A stretch of DNA of 47,566 nt from Okeania hirsuta (GTDB lineage: Bacteria; Cyanobacteriota; Cyanobacteriia; Cyanobacteriales; Microcoleaceae). A program made the translations under genes and the position numbers. This document shows, one piece after another, positions 36,301-44,630 of this stretch (within the stretch, counting starts at the first letter, position 1; every line of letters starts with the position of its first letter). The DNA lies in the NCBI RefSeq assembly GCF_003838195.1, contig NZ_RCBY01000035.1, forward strand, positions 1 to 47,566, given 5' to 3'. The notes under the pieces are model-generated. The model was not told where the DNA came from. It saw nothing but the letters and a program-made list of their open reading frames with translations, and made no database searches.

Positions 36301-36770
36301 TTATCTTAGTTTTTGTTGTCGCAACCAAGTATCTGCCCAAATCGCATCATCTTCTAATAGACATCTGGTAAAAATCCAAAATAAAATCAATTATTATCCA
36401 TAAATTATCAATTATTCCCCTCCCAGGAGGGGTTCGGGGTGGGTTCCCTGTTGCCTTCCGGAGCTGTTGCCTGTTGCCTCTTTTCTGGAGATGTCTAATA
36501 ATTCTGGTACTTGAATTGCTTGCTGACCTTTGTTTAAGGTATCGCAATTATAAAGAGTATCGCCAGCAAATAAGTTGAATCTTTGGTTTTCTGGCAATTT
36601 ATAATTAGCTGTAGCAATCTCAATTGCTAAGTAAAATGAGTTTATTAGAACAACAAGAAGGTAAAGAAAATGCGGAATGTTAAAAGATTTCCCTTTGTTG
36701 AGCGTTGCTGAAATGTAATGGTAAGTAGCTGAAGGTAAAATTGAAAAACTTATGTTTTGCGTTGATACTT
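36301..36770 (-). pseudogene. Interrupted gene fragment (membrane protein), split by a 120-bp repeat
   Basis: On the minus strand an open stretch from about 36768 reads HYISATLNKGKSFNIPHFLY, one membrane segment (LLVVLINSFYLAIEIATANY), KLPENQRFNLFAGDTLYNCD, and QAIQVPELLDISRK. It then enters a 120-bp repeat block (36361-36480) with a stop at about 36412. Deleting exactly that block restores the frame: ISRK joins LLEDDAIWADTWLRQQKLR and ends at TAA 36301-36303. The 5' end is missing; a MITE-B copy lies just upstream. The family is unknown to me. Confidence 0.6.
36361..36480. repeat. 120-bp repeat block inserted in a gene
   Basis: It contains CAATTATTATCCATAAATTA and a CCCCTCCCAGGAGGGG palindrome, both also found (the former inverted) around 40713-40980, followed by CTGTTGCCT units (complement AGGCAACAG, as at 32258). 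It sits precisely between two parts of one reading frame. Confidence 0.7.
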
Positions 36771-36802
36771 AATTTAAAAATCATTACCATTCAGAAACGC
36801 CT

Positions 36803-36957
36803 CATGTCCGTTGAATAGCGCGATCAAACTCCGTTCCTCTTTTCTACACAATGCTACGCAAACGCGATCAAAAACTTTCTTCTCCTCTCCCTTCTTCTTT
36901 CCTCCTGACTCCTGACTTCTCCAAAGTTATTTATAACTATTCAACCGGACATGATAT
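36803..36957. mobile_element. MITE-B copy
   Basis: Left end CATGTCCGTTGAATAG, right end TATTCAACCGGACATGATAT preceded by TTATAAC. The core is pyrimidine-rich with a nested GCGATCAAA/ACGCGATCAAA module. It lies 67 bp upstream of the glycosyltransferase gene. Confidence 0.75.
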
Positions 36958-37024
36958 AAATATTGTATTTCTGCTCAAGAAAGGTTTAAACTTAATTCAA
37001 TGCCTTACCTTATAAATAGACAGA

Positions 37025-38731
37025 ATGAAAAACATCAAACTTTTTTCCATGCTTCCCAAAGTTTTTGAGCAATTAGGTAAACTATTTAACAAAAGTTATA
37101 TCAAACTAGGGGCGATATTAGCCCTGATTACTCTGATTGGTCTTTCGACTGTAAATCATCATGGGATATCGGTTGACGAGCATCTATATCTTAAAATTGT
37201 TCAATGGAATTGGGAATTCATTCAGGAAGGAAAAACAATACCATCAGATTTGAAATTTTATGGAATTGTTTTTGATAAGGTGGCTGAAATCATTTTTCAA
37301 GTTAAGCATTGGCTCGAAACTCATTTATTTTCTCGTCCTCCCTTAGAACCATACCTATCAGCAGTTGATTCAGAAATTCTGGTTCTCGATCGCTTTTTAA
37401 CTAAGCACGTTTTTACCTTTTGTGTTTCTCTAATTAGCTACCTATCTGTCGCTGGAGGCATTACACTCCTTTATGGAAAAAAATGGGCTTGGTTAGCTCC
37501 TCTAATGCTCGCTCTTTTTCCGCGATTTTGGGGGCATAGTTTTTTTAATCCTAGAGATATTCCTTTTGCTGCTTTATTTAGCCTTTGTATTTATCTAGGA
37601 GCATATATTGTTGAAGAAATCAAACAAAACTCAAATTCACCATTTTTTTTGGGAATTCAGCGCACTAGCATTAGAGCGATAGGCTATGGTATTTTAGTAG
37701 GGTTGCTCAGTGGTATTCGGACTGGTGGGTTTATGATGTTGGGATTTGTAGGGTTGGTATCTTTAATATTAATTCCCCGAAACAATATAGGAAAATTTCT
37801 CAAATTTTACCTAGTTAATTATGTTTTAATGACGGTCAGTTGGGCGATCGCTCTTTTCTGTGTTACCCCCTCTTCTTGGTCAAACCCTTTTCGTTGGTTT
37901 TGGGATGCCATCAGCTATTTTTCCCAACATGAATGGCCTGGATCGGTTTTATTTAAAGGAGAATTTATTAAAGGTTCGGAACTACCCTGGGATTATCTTC
38001 CTACCTGGTTTCTGATTACGACTCCTTCAATATTTCTATTTTACTTTTTGTTAGGTTTAATCGGTCTAACTAGAAAATATCATCAATTTAGCGATCGCCA
38101 AAAAGCCTATATTCTTCTGGTGATTTTGCAAATCTTTCTGTTGCCGATGATTGCCATTATCAAAAGTTCTACTATTTATGATGGGTTAAGACACTTTTTG
38201 TTTGTAATTCCGGGAATGGCGATCGTCACAACGATTGGCTTCATTTGGAGCTACCAACAGATTTCTCAACCCAGGTTTAAGCGTTGGTTAGTAGGGGTCA
38301 CTTTACTAGGAGTTCTGATTATTCTGTTTGATATGGTAACAATACATCCTTATGAGTATATTTATTTTAATCGAGTTTTTGGAGGATTACAAGCTGCCCA
38401 TCGGCAATATGAAACTGATTATTGGGCATTAAGCATGAGAAATGGTATAGAATGGATTAATCAGAATGGTAAAAAGGGAGCGATCATAGCTGTTCCAAGA
38501 TTGTGGAGTTTATACTCCGCAAAACCATTTGCGACATCTGATTTTACTGTCATCGATCAAAACGAGTTAAAAAAAATGAAATTAGAACAACCTGATTATT
38601 ATTTATATTTTTATCGTTTCAAGTATGAAGAAAATTTTCCCAGTTGCGATCCTGTTTATTCTGTCACTCGTAAAGGTGTTCCTTTAACAACAGTCAAAGA
38701 CTGTACAGCTAACACAGATGAATCATATTAA
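37025..38731 (+). CDS. GT-C glycosyltransferase-like multi-pass membrane protein
   Basis: A 568-residue protein with about ten membrane helices. After the first helix comes the acidic loop motif HGISVDEHLYLKIVQW. The middle has FWGHSFFNPRDIPFAALFSL, a FNPRD-type motif seen in PMT_2/GT-C proteins, and a C-terminal soluble part after the helix near residue 430 (MVTIHPYEYIYFNRVFGG). It probably transfers a sugar from a lipid-linked donor; substrate is unknown. ATG 37025 and the ABC transporter ATG 38741 share the sequence ACAGAATGAAAAA, and the first 21 residues of the two proteins look alike, although the families are unrelated. Only 9 bp separate the genes, so this is an operon. Confidence 0.7.
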   Translation: MKNIKLFSMLPKVFEQLGKLFNKSYIKLGAILALITLIGLSTVNHHGISVDEHLYLKIVQWNWEFIQEGKTIPSDLKFYGIVFDKVAEIIFQVKHWLETHLFSRPPLEPYLSAVDSEILVLDRFLTKHVFTFCVSLISYLSVAGGITLLYGKKWAWLAPLMLALFPRFWGHSFFNPRDIPFAALFSLCIYLGAYIVEEIKQNSNSPFFLGIQRTSIRAIGYGILVGLLSGIRTGGFMMLGFVGLVSLILIPRNNIGKFLKFYLVNYVLMTVSWAIALFCVTPSSWSNPFRWFWDAISYFSQHEWPGSVLFKGEFIKGSELPWDYLPTWFLITTPSIFLFYFLLGLIGLTRKYHQFSDRQKAYILLVILQIFLLPMIAIIKSSTIYDGLRHFLFVIPGMAIVTTIGFIWSYQQISQPRFKRWLVGVTLLGVLIILFDMVTIHPYEYIYFNRVFGGLQAAHRQYETDYWALSMRNGIEWINQNGKKGAIIAVPRLWSLYSAKPFATSDFTVIDQNELKKMKLEQPDYYLYFYRFKYEENFPSCDPVYSVTRKGVPLTTVKDCTANTDESY

Positions 38732-38740
38732 ATACACAGA

Positions 38741-40468
38741 ATGAAAAATATAAAACTTAATTTCAGCATTTTCCAGAGGTTTTGGGCAATTGGTAAACTA
38801 TATTGGTGGGAATCTCCAGAGAAATGGCGAGCAATTGGTTTATTTATATTGCTGCTTTGTCTTCTCAGTTTAGATTCAACTATAGGACTTAATCAACTCA
38901 AACAACAAGGAGAATTAATCTCTGCTTTAGTTGATGGGGACTCTGAAAGATTCTGGAAATCTGCATTTTTCTATATTGGTGCTTCTATTGTGTTAGCTGT
39001 TACTGTTGCTACTTGGCAGTATTTAGAAGATAAAATTCGTTTGCATTCCCGAGAGTGGTTAACTAAATTTTATTTAGATAAGTATTTCCAAAATGATTGC
39101 TTCTATAAAATCAATACCCTCTATCGAGAAATTGATAACCCCGATCAGCGAATTGCAGAAGATATTGCATCATTTTGTCATCGTTCTGTAACTCTATTTA
39201 GGCAGTTTGCCTTAGCAATTTTTAACTTGTTTGCATTTGGAATTCTACTTTGGGAAAAATCAAAATTATTGGTTCTGATTTTAGTCATATATTCTGTAGG
39301 AGGTATGCTAATTACAACTATAGGTTTTGGTAAAATTTTGATTCCAATTAAAAAAGAACAACTGAAACGAGAGGCAAATTTTCGATTTGGTTTAGTGAGA
39401 ATTCGAGAGAATGCTGAATCAATTGCTTTTTATAATGGAGGCGATAGAGAATTTAGCTACATTAAGCAGGTATTTGCTCCGGTTTTAAGTATTTATAATA
39501 AAGTAATTACTTGGGAGAGAAACTTAGATATTTTTCAAAACATATATAATTATATTACCTGGATGTTACCCGCTTTAATTATTGGTCCGAGAATTTTGGC
39601 AGGGGAACCAGGGTTGGAAGTGGGAGCAATACAAGAAGCTAATGGAGCTTTTGGAAGGGTCTTTAGGTCTTTGAATATCATAGTTAGGATGTTTGAATTT
39701 CTCACCAGTTTTATCGCAGGAATTGAACGTTTAGAGAGTTTTGTTAAAGTTCTAGAAGAACCAAAAGCATCACCAGTCGAGGGTAGTACAACAATTGATA
39801 CTGTTGAAGATTCCCGTTTAAGTTTACAGCATCTTACTTTGCAAACTCCAAACTATCAAAGAACTTTAGTTAAAAATGTATCTATAGAATTAAAACCGGG
39901 AGAAGGACTTTTAATTGTGGGGGTGAGTGGTAGTGGAAAGAGTTCTATTTTGCGAGCGATCGCTGGTTTGTGGAATTCTGGCACTGGGACAATTTACCGA
40001 CCGAAACTAGAAGAGATTCTTTTTTTACCACAACATCCTTATATGATTTTAGGTTCCCTACGAGATCAACTGCTATATCCACGCACTGACTTAAATATCT
40101 CTGATGAAATAATTTATCGAGTGCTTAACCAAGTTAATTTGCCAAAATTAGCAGAAATATTCGGTGGTTTAGATACCGTTGAAGATTGGGAGAATATGTT
40201 GTCAATGGGAGAACAACAGCGGGTTGCTTTTGCTCGTTTGTTGTTGACTCAACCCCGTTATGCAATTTTAGACGAAGCAACGAGCGCTCTGGATGTGCAA
40301 AATGAACAAAGTCTTTACCAACATTTGCAAAGTTTATCGACTACTTATGTTAGTGTCGGACACCGACCAACTTTGTTACAATATCACCACCAAGTTTTGG
40401 AAGTTATGGGTGATGAAACTTGGCGAGTGACTTCTGCACAAGATTATAAGTTTATGCCAATTCATTAA
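38741..40468 (+). CDS. ABC transporter, fused permease/ATPase (SbmA/BacA-PMP70 type)
   Basis: A 575-residue half-transporter. The membrane domain (about 1-340) belongs to the ABC_membrane_2 type: FWAIGKLYWWESPEKWRAIG, LHSREWLTKFYLDKYFQN, NPDQRIAEDIASFCHRS, and FRFGLVRIRENAESIAFYNG. The nucleotide-binding domain (about 360-575) has Walker A GVSGSGKSS, signature LSMGEQQRVAFARLLL, Walker B YAILDEATSALD and the switch His in VSVGHRP. Members (SbmA, BacA, YddA, ABCD) handle peptides, vitamin B12 or acyl-CoAs; substrate cannot be told. The motifs are complete. The signature is LSMGEQQ, with Met replacing the more common Gly, which is usual in this subfamily. Operon with the upstream glycosyltransferase. 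Confidence 0.9.
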   Translation: MKNIKLNFSIFQRFWAIGKLYWWESPEKWRAIGLFILLLCLLSLDSTIGLNQLKQQGELISALVDGDSERFWKSAFFYIGASIVLAVTVATWQYLEDKIRLHSREWLTKFYLDKYFQNDCFYKINTLYREIDNPDQRIAEDIASFCHRSVTLFRQFALAIFNLFAFGILLWEKSKLLVLILVIYSVGGMLITTIGFGKILIPIKKEQLKREANFRFGLVRIRENAESIAFYNGGDREFSYIKQVFAPVLSIYNKVITWERNLDIFQNIYNYITWMLPALIIGPRILAGEPGLEVGAIQEANGAFGRVFRSLNIIVRMFEFLTSFIAGIERLESFVKVLEEPKASPVEGSTTIDTVEDSRLSLQHLTLQTPNYQRTLVKNVSIELKPGEGLLIVGVSGSGKSSILRAIAGLWNSGTGTIYRPKLEEILFLPQHPYMILGSLRDQLLYPRTDLNISDEIIYRVLNQVNLPKLAEIFGGLDTVEDWENMLSMGEQQRVAFARLLLTQPRYAILDEATSALDVQNEQSLYQHLQSLSTTYVSVGHRPTLLQYHHQVLEVMGDETWRVTSAQDYKFMPIH

Positions 40469-40545
40469 AATAGGGAATAGGGAATAGGGAGTAGGGAGTA
40501 GGGAGTGTGGGGAGATGGGAAGTATGGGAAAAAATTAAAAAATGT

Positions 40546-40642
40546 GGTAGTGGTACATTGTAATGGTATAGGCAGTGGGAGCATCTTCCTCCCATTCTAA
40601 GTTTTCCTTATCTCCACCTACCATTACGCGAGCAGGACTACC
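40546..40642. mobile_element. MITE-C copy 1, 97 bp
   Basis: Left end GGTAGTGGTACATTGTAATGG, of which GGTAGT and TAATGG recur inverted at the right end (CCATTA...ACTACC). Inside is GCAGTGGGAGCATCTTCCTC. A related element lies at 46335-46464. Confidence 0.65.
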
Positions 40643-40648
40643 AAAAAT

Positions 40649-40871
40649 GGCGTTGGTAAAGCGCGTGTATGATATTAATCTTAATTACTTAGGAGTCAAC
40701 CCACCCCTCGCCCCTCCCCCTCCCAGGAGGGGAACAGGAGTCAGGAGTCAGGAGGTAAGAAATAAGAAGAAAGAGGAATAGAAGGAGAAAGTTTTTCGGG
40801 AAGCGTAAAGGTCGCGGAGTTTTATAGCGCTCTTATCCGAAGATAATATCATACCTCAAATTACCAACGCC
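40649..40871. mobile_element. MITE-D copy 2, 223 bp
   Basis: Ends GGCGTTGGTAA (40649-40659) and TTACCAACGCC (40861-40871). Inner inverted pair ATGATATTA / TAATATCAT. The core is purine-rich with a nested CCCCTCCCAGGAGGGG palindrome. The outer ends are identical to those of 34501-34625. Confidence 0.75.
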
Positions 40872-41135
40872 CCAAAAATATATATCTTCACCATTACTAT
40901 GCAGGACTACCAGATTTTTTTATACCTAATTAAGCGGATTTGATATAATTGATAATTTATGGATAATAATTGATTTTATTTTTGATTTTTGGAGGTGTAT
41001 ATTAATATTTACAGCATTTTCCTAAAAATAGGGAGTAGGGAATAGGGTGTCGAAAAACAATTCGACCTCAGTAACTTGAGAAACGCTATATAATTAGAAC
41101 TTACGCAATCAAACATAATTTAAGGGAAAAAAGAT

Positions 41136-41951
41136 ATGAAAAAAACAATTAAAAAAGCCTTTTTAGACACAGAAGACGGACAAATTTTTTACCGAATAGG
41201 AGGAGAAGGAGAACCTCTGGTTTTACTTCACATGACTCCTCGAAGTAGCGATGAATTTAAAGAGTTAATGGCAATTTTAGCCCCTAAATATCGTGTTATT
41301 GCTATGGACTTAATGGGGTTAGGAAATTCGGATAAACCTCCTAGAGAATATTCTATTGCAGACTATGCTAAAACTGTTATTTTATTGTTAGATGAATTAG
41401 GGATTCAAAAATGTAGCATTTTGGGCAGTTTAACAGGGGGTTATATTGCTGGAGAAGTTGCCGTATCTTATAGCGATCGCCTGAATAAATTAATTCTTTG
41501 TAATGTTCATGGTTTTGATGCAGAAGAAGCAGAAAAAATTGGCGAAAGGTATAGGCAAGGATTTACCATAAAAGAAGATGGTTCTCACCTCATGGAAAGA
41601 TGGTTAACGCGGAGTAACTATCTGGAAGCAGAATTAAATCACCGTTGTCTTATTGATGATTTAAAAACTTTTGGTAGACCTATTTATACTGGTTTAGCAG
41701 TTAGTAAATATTGTGTTTCTGCCCAAGAAAGGTTTAAACTTATTCAATGTCCGACCTTAGTTTGTACAGGAGCTAAAGCATTAGAACCTATTGAAAAATA
41801 TGGTTTAGCAAAAGCAGAAAATCAAGGTTGGTTATCTGAAGCAATTCCCCATAGTCAAGCTTTTGAAGTTGAAGGGGGAACCATTTGTATGATTAATCAA
41901 ATGGCTGAAGAAATATCTAGAGTTGTTATTGATTTTTTAGATAACTGTTAA
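41136..41951 (+). CDS. Alpha/beta-hydrolase-fold protein lacking the catalytic triad (paralogue 1)
   Basis: A 271-residue alpha/beta-hydrolase fold: GGEGEPLVLLHMTPRSSDEF (strand 3 and oxyanion region), YRVIAMDLMGLGNSDKPPRE, and VILLLDELGIQKCSILGSLT leading to the elbow. At the nucleophile elbow, where G-x-S-x-G is expected, the sequence is GSLTG, placing Leu99 at the serine position. The region of the catalytic His reads EGGTICMINQ, with Thr249 in place of His, and the acid turn CTGAKALEP lacks a clear Asp. It is therefore probably not a hydrolase. AAGGG precedes ATG 41136. A DUF29 gene and a second, similarly altered paralogue follow on the same strand (31-bp and 66-bp gaps), suggesting one operon. 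Confidence 0.85.
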   Translation: MKKTIKKAFLDTEDGQIFYRIGGEGEPLVLLHMTPRSSDEFKELMAILAPKYRVIAMDLMGLGNSDKPPREYSIADYAKTVILLLDELGIQKCSILGSLTGGYIAGEVAVSYSDRLNKLILCNVHGFDAEEAEKIGERYRQGFTIKEDGSHLMERWLTRSNYLEAELNHRCLIDDLKTFGRPIYTGLAVSKYCVSAQERFKLIQCPTLVCTGAKALEPIEKYGLAKAENQGWLSEAIPHSQAFEVEGGTICMINQMAEEISRVVIDFLDNC

Positions 41952-41982
41952 AGGAAAAAGTAACCTATTAGGAGTTTAACTT

Positions 41983-42438
41983 ATGAGTTCTATTGACGAG
42001 ACTACAGAAACCCATGAAATAACAAAAATGACTAATCTCTATGAAACTGACTTTGTGGAGTGGACTATTAAACAAGCTCAAGCATTAAACGATCACGATC
42101 TAAAAGCTCTTGATTGGAACAATTTAAAAGAGGAAATAGAAGACTTGGGAAAAGAACAAATTCATGCTGTCAGTAGTTTTATCAAAAGGTTAATTGAACA
42201 CAAACTTAAACTAGACTATTCCTCTAATATTTATCCTCGAAACCACTGGCAAACTGAAATTAACAACTTTCAAGATGAAATTGAGAGAAGACTAACTAAA
42301 ACTCTGTTAAACAAAGTAGATATAGATAAAGAGTACGAAAGAGCTAAAAGATTAGTTTTAAGTGAATATAAGTTAGACCTTCCCGATCAATGTCCTTATA
42401 CTTTTGCAGATTTAATGCAAAGATTACCAGAAAATTGA
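41983..42438 (+). CDS. DUF29-family protein (copy a)
   Basis: A 151-residue DUF29 protein, a family abundant in cyanobacteria with no established biochemical role. Signature: MTNLYETDFVEWTIKQAQAL, DWNNLKEEIEDLGKEQIHAV, IEHKLKLDYS, HWQTEINNFQDEIERRLT, CPYTFADLMQRLPEN. It is helical and charged. AGGAG lies 8 bp before ATG 41983, which supports this start over the internal Met16. It lies between the two alpha/beta-hydrolase paralogues on the same strand. A close paralogue, including its ribosome site, lies at 45745-46200 on the other strand, so the cluster has duplicated parts. Confidence 0.88.
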   Translation: MSSIDETTETHEITKMTNLYETDFVEWTIKQAQALNDHDLKALDWNNLKEEIEDLGKEQIHAVSSFIKRLIEHKLKLDYSSNIYPRNHWQTEINNFQDEIERRLTKTLLNKVDIDKEYERAKRLVLSEYKLDLPDQCPYTFADLMQRLPEN

Positions 42439-42504
42439 CAAGAATAATCATAAGTTACTGTTAATTTTTTTAGACAAAAATGTAGATGAGGAGAAATTAA
42501 AATT

Positions 42505-43317
42505 ATGAAAATAAAGAGAGCCTTTTTAGATACAGAAGACGGTCAAATACATTATCGAATTGGTGGTGAAGGTGAACCACTAATTTTGCTACATCAAAAT
42601 ATAAAAAGTAGCGATGAATATCGAGAATTAATGCCAAGATTTATTAAAGAAGAAAAGTTAGTTATTGCTATGGATTTTTTAGGTTTTGGTGAATCGGATA
42701 AACCACCCAGAATGTATTATATAGAAGACTACGCCAAAACAGTTACTTTAGTTCTAGATCAATTAGGAATCAAAAAAGCAAATGTTCTTGGGCATCATAC
42801 AGGTGCTTTCGTAGCAGCAGAAGTAGCAGCAGCATACCCAGAAAGAGTTAACAAACTGGTGTTATCCTGTATTGATTATTTTGAGGAAGAGGAGAGAAAA
42901 ATACTTTATAGTAGGTTTTCTAATGCTTTTGAAATAAGAGAAGATGGTTCTCACCTAACAAACAGATGGCCTGTTCGTTTAAGCTATGTAGGTTCAATAG
43001 AATTAAATCATCGTTGTTTATTAGATGAGTTTAGATGCCATGGTTATCCTCCCTATGGTCCTTTTTCAATAATGAATTATGCAGAGAAAAGCTTAGAAAG
43101 ATTTGGATTAATTAATTCTCAAACCCTAATCTTGTCTGGAACTGAAGACATTAAACAACTAGAAAAATTAGGACTGGCAAAATCAGAAAATAGAAAACTA
43201 ATTACTCAAACAATTCCTAATGCTAAGAAAGTTGATATTGAAGGTGGTACAATTTACATGATGAATCAAATGTCTGAAGAAATTGCTAAAATAGTGGTGG
43301 ATTTTTTAGATAATTAG
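42505..43317 (+). CDS. Alpha/beta-hydrolase-fold protein lacking the catalytic triad (paralogue 2)
   Basis: A 270-residue paralogue of the gene at 41136: same start (RAFLDTEDGQIHYRIGGEGE), IAMDFLGFGESDKPPRMYYI, VLDQLGIKKANVLGHHTGAF, FEIREDGSHLTNRWPVRLSY, LNHRCLLDEFR. The elbow reads GHHTG (His98 at the serine position) and the His loop reads EGGTIYMMNQ (Thr249). The shared EDGSHL and LNHRCL blocks mark a distinct subfamily in which both copies lost the classical triad. It may act as a binding protein, a lyase or a cofactor-free enzyme on this fold. GAGGAG lies upstream of ATG 42505. It is the last gene of the three-gene run. Confidence 0.85.
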   Translation: MKIKRAFLDTEDGQIHYRIGGEGEPLILLHQNIKSSDEYRELMPRFIKEEKLVIAMDFLGFGESDKPPRMYYIEDYAKTVTLVLDQLGIKKANVLGHHTGAFVAAEVAAAYPERVNKLVLSCIDYFEEEERKILYSRFSNAFEIREDGSHLTNRWPVRLSYVGSIELNHRCLLDEFRCHGYPPYGPFSIMNYAEKSLERFGLINSQTLILSGTEDIKQLEKLGLAKSENRKLITQTIPNAKKVDIEGGTIYMMNQMSEEIAKIVVDFLDN

Positions 43318-43345
43318 AGAATTAATAATTGTATTTTTTGTTCAG

Positions 43346-44242
43346 TTATAAGCGATCTATATAAGATAAAACCCTCCCAGGTTTTGAAATATCCCGATAG
43401 ACTCGAACAAATGCTAAAAAACCATCATCAGTAATATTTCTAGGAACAGTTGAAAAACTCGGACAATAGTGAAACCAATTCTTAATCAATTGATAATTAC
43501 CTAGATTCATATACCCGACTAAAGTATATCCTTCTTCGTTATAACTTTGAATTGCTGGATAATGTCCATAATAATGAGGGAGAATAGCGATTAACCACAC
43601 ACCTCCCCCATTATTATCTTTCCTTAAATACTTCTTTTTAGCCACTTCAAATTGGCTAGTTTCTGTTTTTCCCCAAGGTAAAAATTTACTATCCAATGCT
43701 GGAATAAACTCACTCATTCTAGCATCAGGATGATCTATTTCTGAGGCTTCATATTTAAAGGGAACTACTCCATTTTCCATCCAAAGAATTTCTAGAGGTT
43801 CATCTCCTAAAACCTTCCAATTATCAACTCTAACTCCAGCAGGAATAAAAGAGTAACTATGTTTATCTAATTGCCATTCTCCTATTTGAATAACTCCACT
43901 CAGAACAAAAAAAATTTCTAGATCGGCTGTAAATATTCCTGCGGGAGCTGTAAATTGAGGGGGTAAACTTACCCTAGATGTAGATGCACCACAATTATGC
44001 CAAGATAATAATCTTCTTGTTGCGAAAGGGACAGTTTCTGGCATTCCCTGGATGCGCCAATCTAAAATTTCTGGTACAGTATTAGAGTCGAAAATTTGGT
44101 ATTGACGAGGGATAAACTGAGGAGAAATTGCTGTACTTCTCCCAGATAAATTCATCCGTCCTCTACCATCTCCTCCCCAGTCTTCTTTAATTGATGGTAC
44201 TTCAAATTCACTATTGCTATTTTCTTGGTTTTCGCCCATCAT
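43346..44242 (-). CDS. Cupin-like two-domain protein
   Basis: A 298-residue protein with a cupin-type beta-barrel pattern in the middle: SRVSLPPQFTAPAGIFTADL, then EIFFVLSGVIQIGEWQLDKH, SYSFIPAGVRVDNW. A second barrel-like half follows (GGGVWLIAILPHYYGHYPAI, EEGYTLVGYMNLGNYQL). The first 30 residues are polar and probably disordered. The usual HxH metal motif of cupins is not obvious, so it may be a non-metal or divergent member; DUF4437-like anti-sigma cupins are a possibility. It is convergent with the hydrolase operon (28-bp gap) and divergent from the SDR gene. Function is unknown; the neighbours suggest a role in the same accessory pathway. Confidence 0.6.
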   Translation of the reverse strand: MMGENQENSNSEFEVPSIKEDWGGDGRGRMNLSGRSTAISPQFIPRQYQIFDSNTVPEILDWRIQGMPETVPFATRRLLSWHNCGASTSRVSLPPQFTAPAGIFTADLEIFFVLSGVIQIGEWQLDKHSYSFIPAGVRVDNWKVLGDEPLEILWMENGVVPFKYEASEIDHPDARMSEFIPALDSKFLPWGKTETSQFEVAKKKYLRKDNNGGGVWLIAILPHYYGHYPAIQSYNEEGYTLVGYMNLGNYQLIKNWFHYCPSFSTVPRNITDDGFLAFVRVYRDISKPGRVLSYIDRL

Positions 44243-44630
44243 ACTTTAGTCCCCTGTTGAAATTGGTATTTTTTAAGTAAACTATAATGTAATCTATAGT
44301 TCTTTGAAATGGCAAGTTCCACTATGCAAAATTAATTTAATATTTGGTGGAGGTAGAAAATAAGGAATAGGGAATAAAAAATATATCTGAGTAGTAAATA
44401 TACAGCAGTTTCCGAAGTTATGAGGTACATATATTGATACTTTTAGGGAGTAGGGAGTAGAGAAGATGGGAATTAGGGTAGTGAAACAAGCAAAAAATAT
44501 TTACCCCGAGTTGTACCGCATTAGTTTGAAATCTGCTATATCAATAATTGTGTCTACCTATTTATAGGAGATAAAATAGACTAATCTAAATATTAATCTC
44601 TGAACCTAAAACTTAACTATTTTAAGAATT
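44243..44630. promoter_or_regulatory. Divergent promoter region between cupin-like and SDR genes
   Basis: 388 bp with purine-rich minisatellite pieces (GGAATAGGGAATA near 44365, GGGAGTAGGGAGTAG near 44446). No gene. Both flanking genes must be transcribed from here. No operator was identified. Confidence 0.4.

Larger units (their letters stand above)
40469..41135. repeat. Gene-free region packed with repeat elements
   Basis: GGGAATA/GGGAGTA minisatellite (40470-40510), MITE-C copy (40546-40642), MITE-D copy (40649-40871), a CGGATTTGATATAATTGATA MITE-B-like end (40934) joined to the CAATTATTATCC repeat in inverse orientation, then the promoter region of the hydrolase gene. The small frame at 40575 is repeat-derived. 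Confidence 0.6.
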
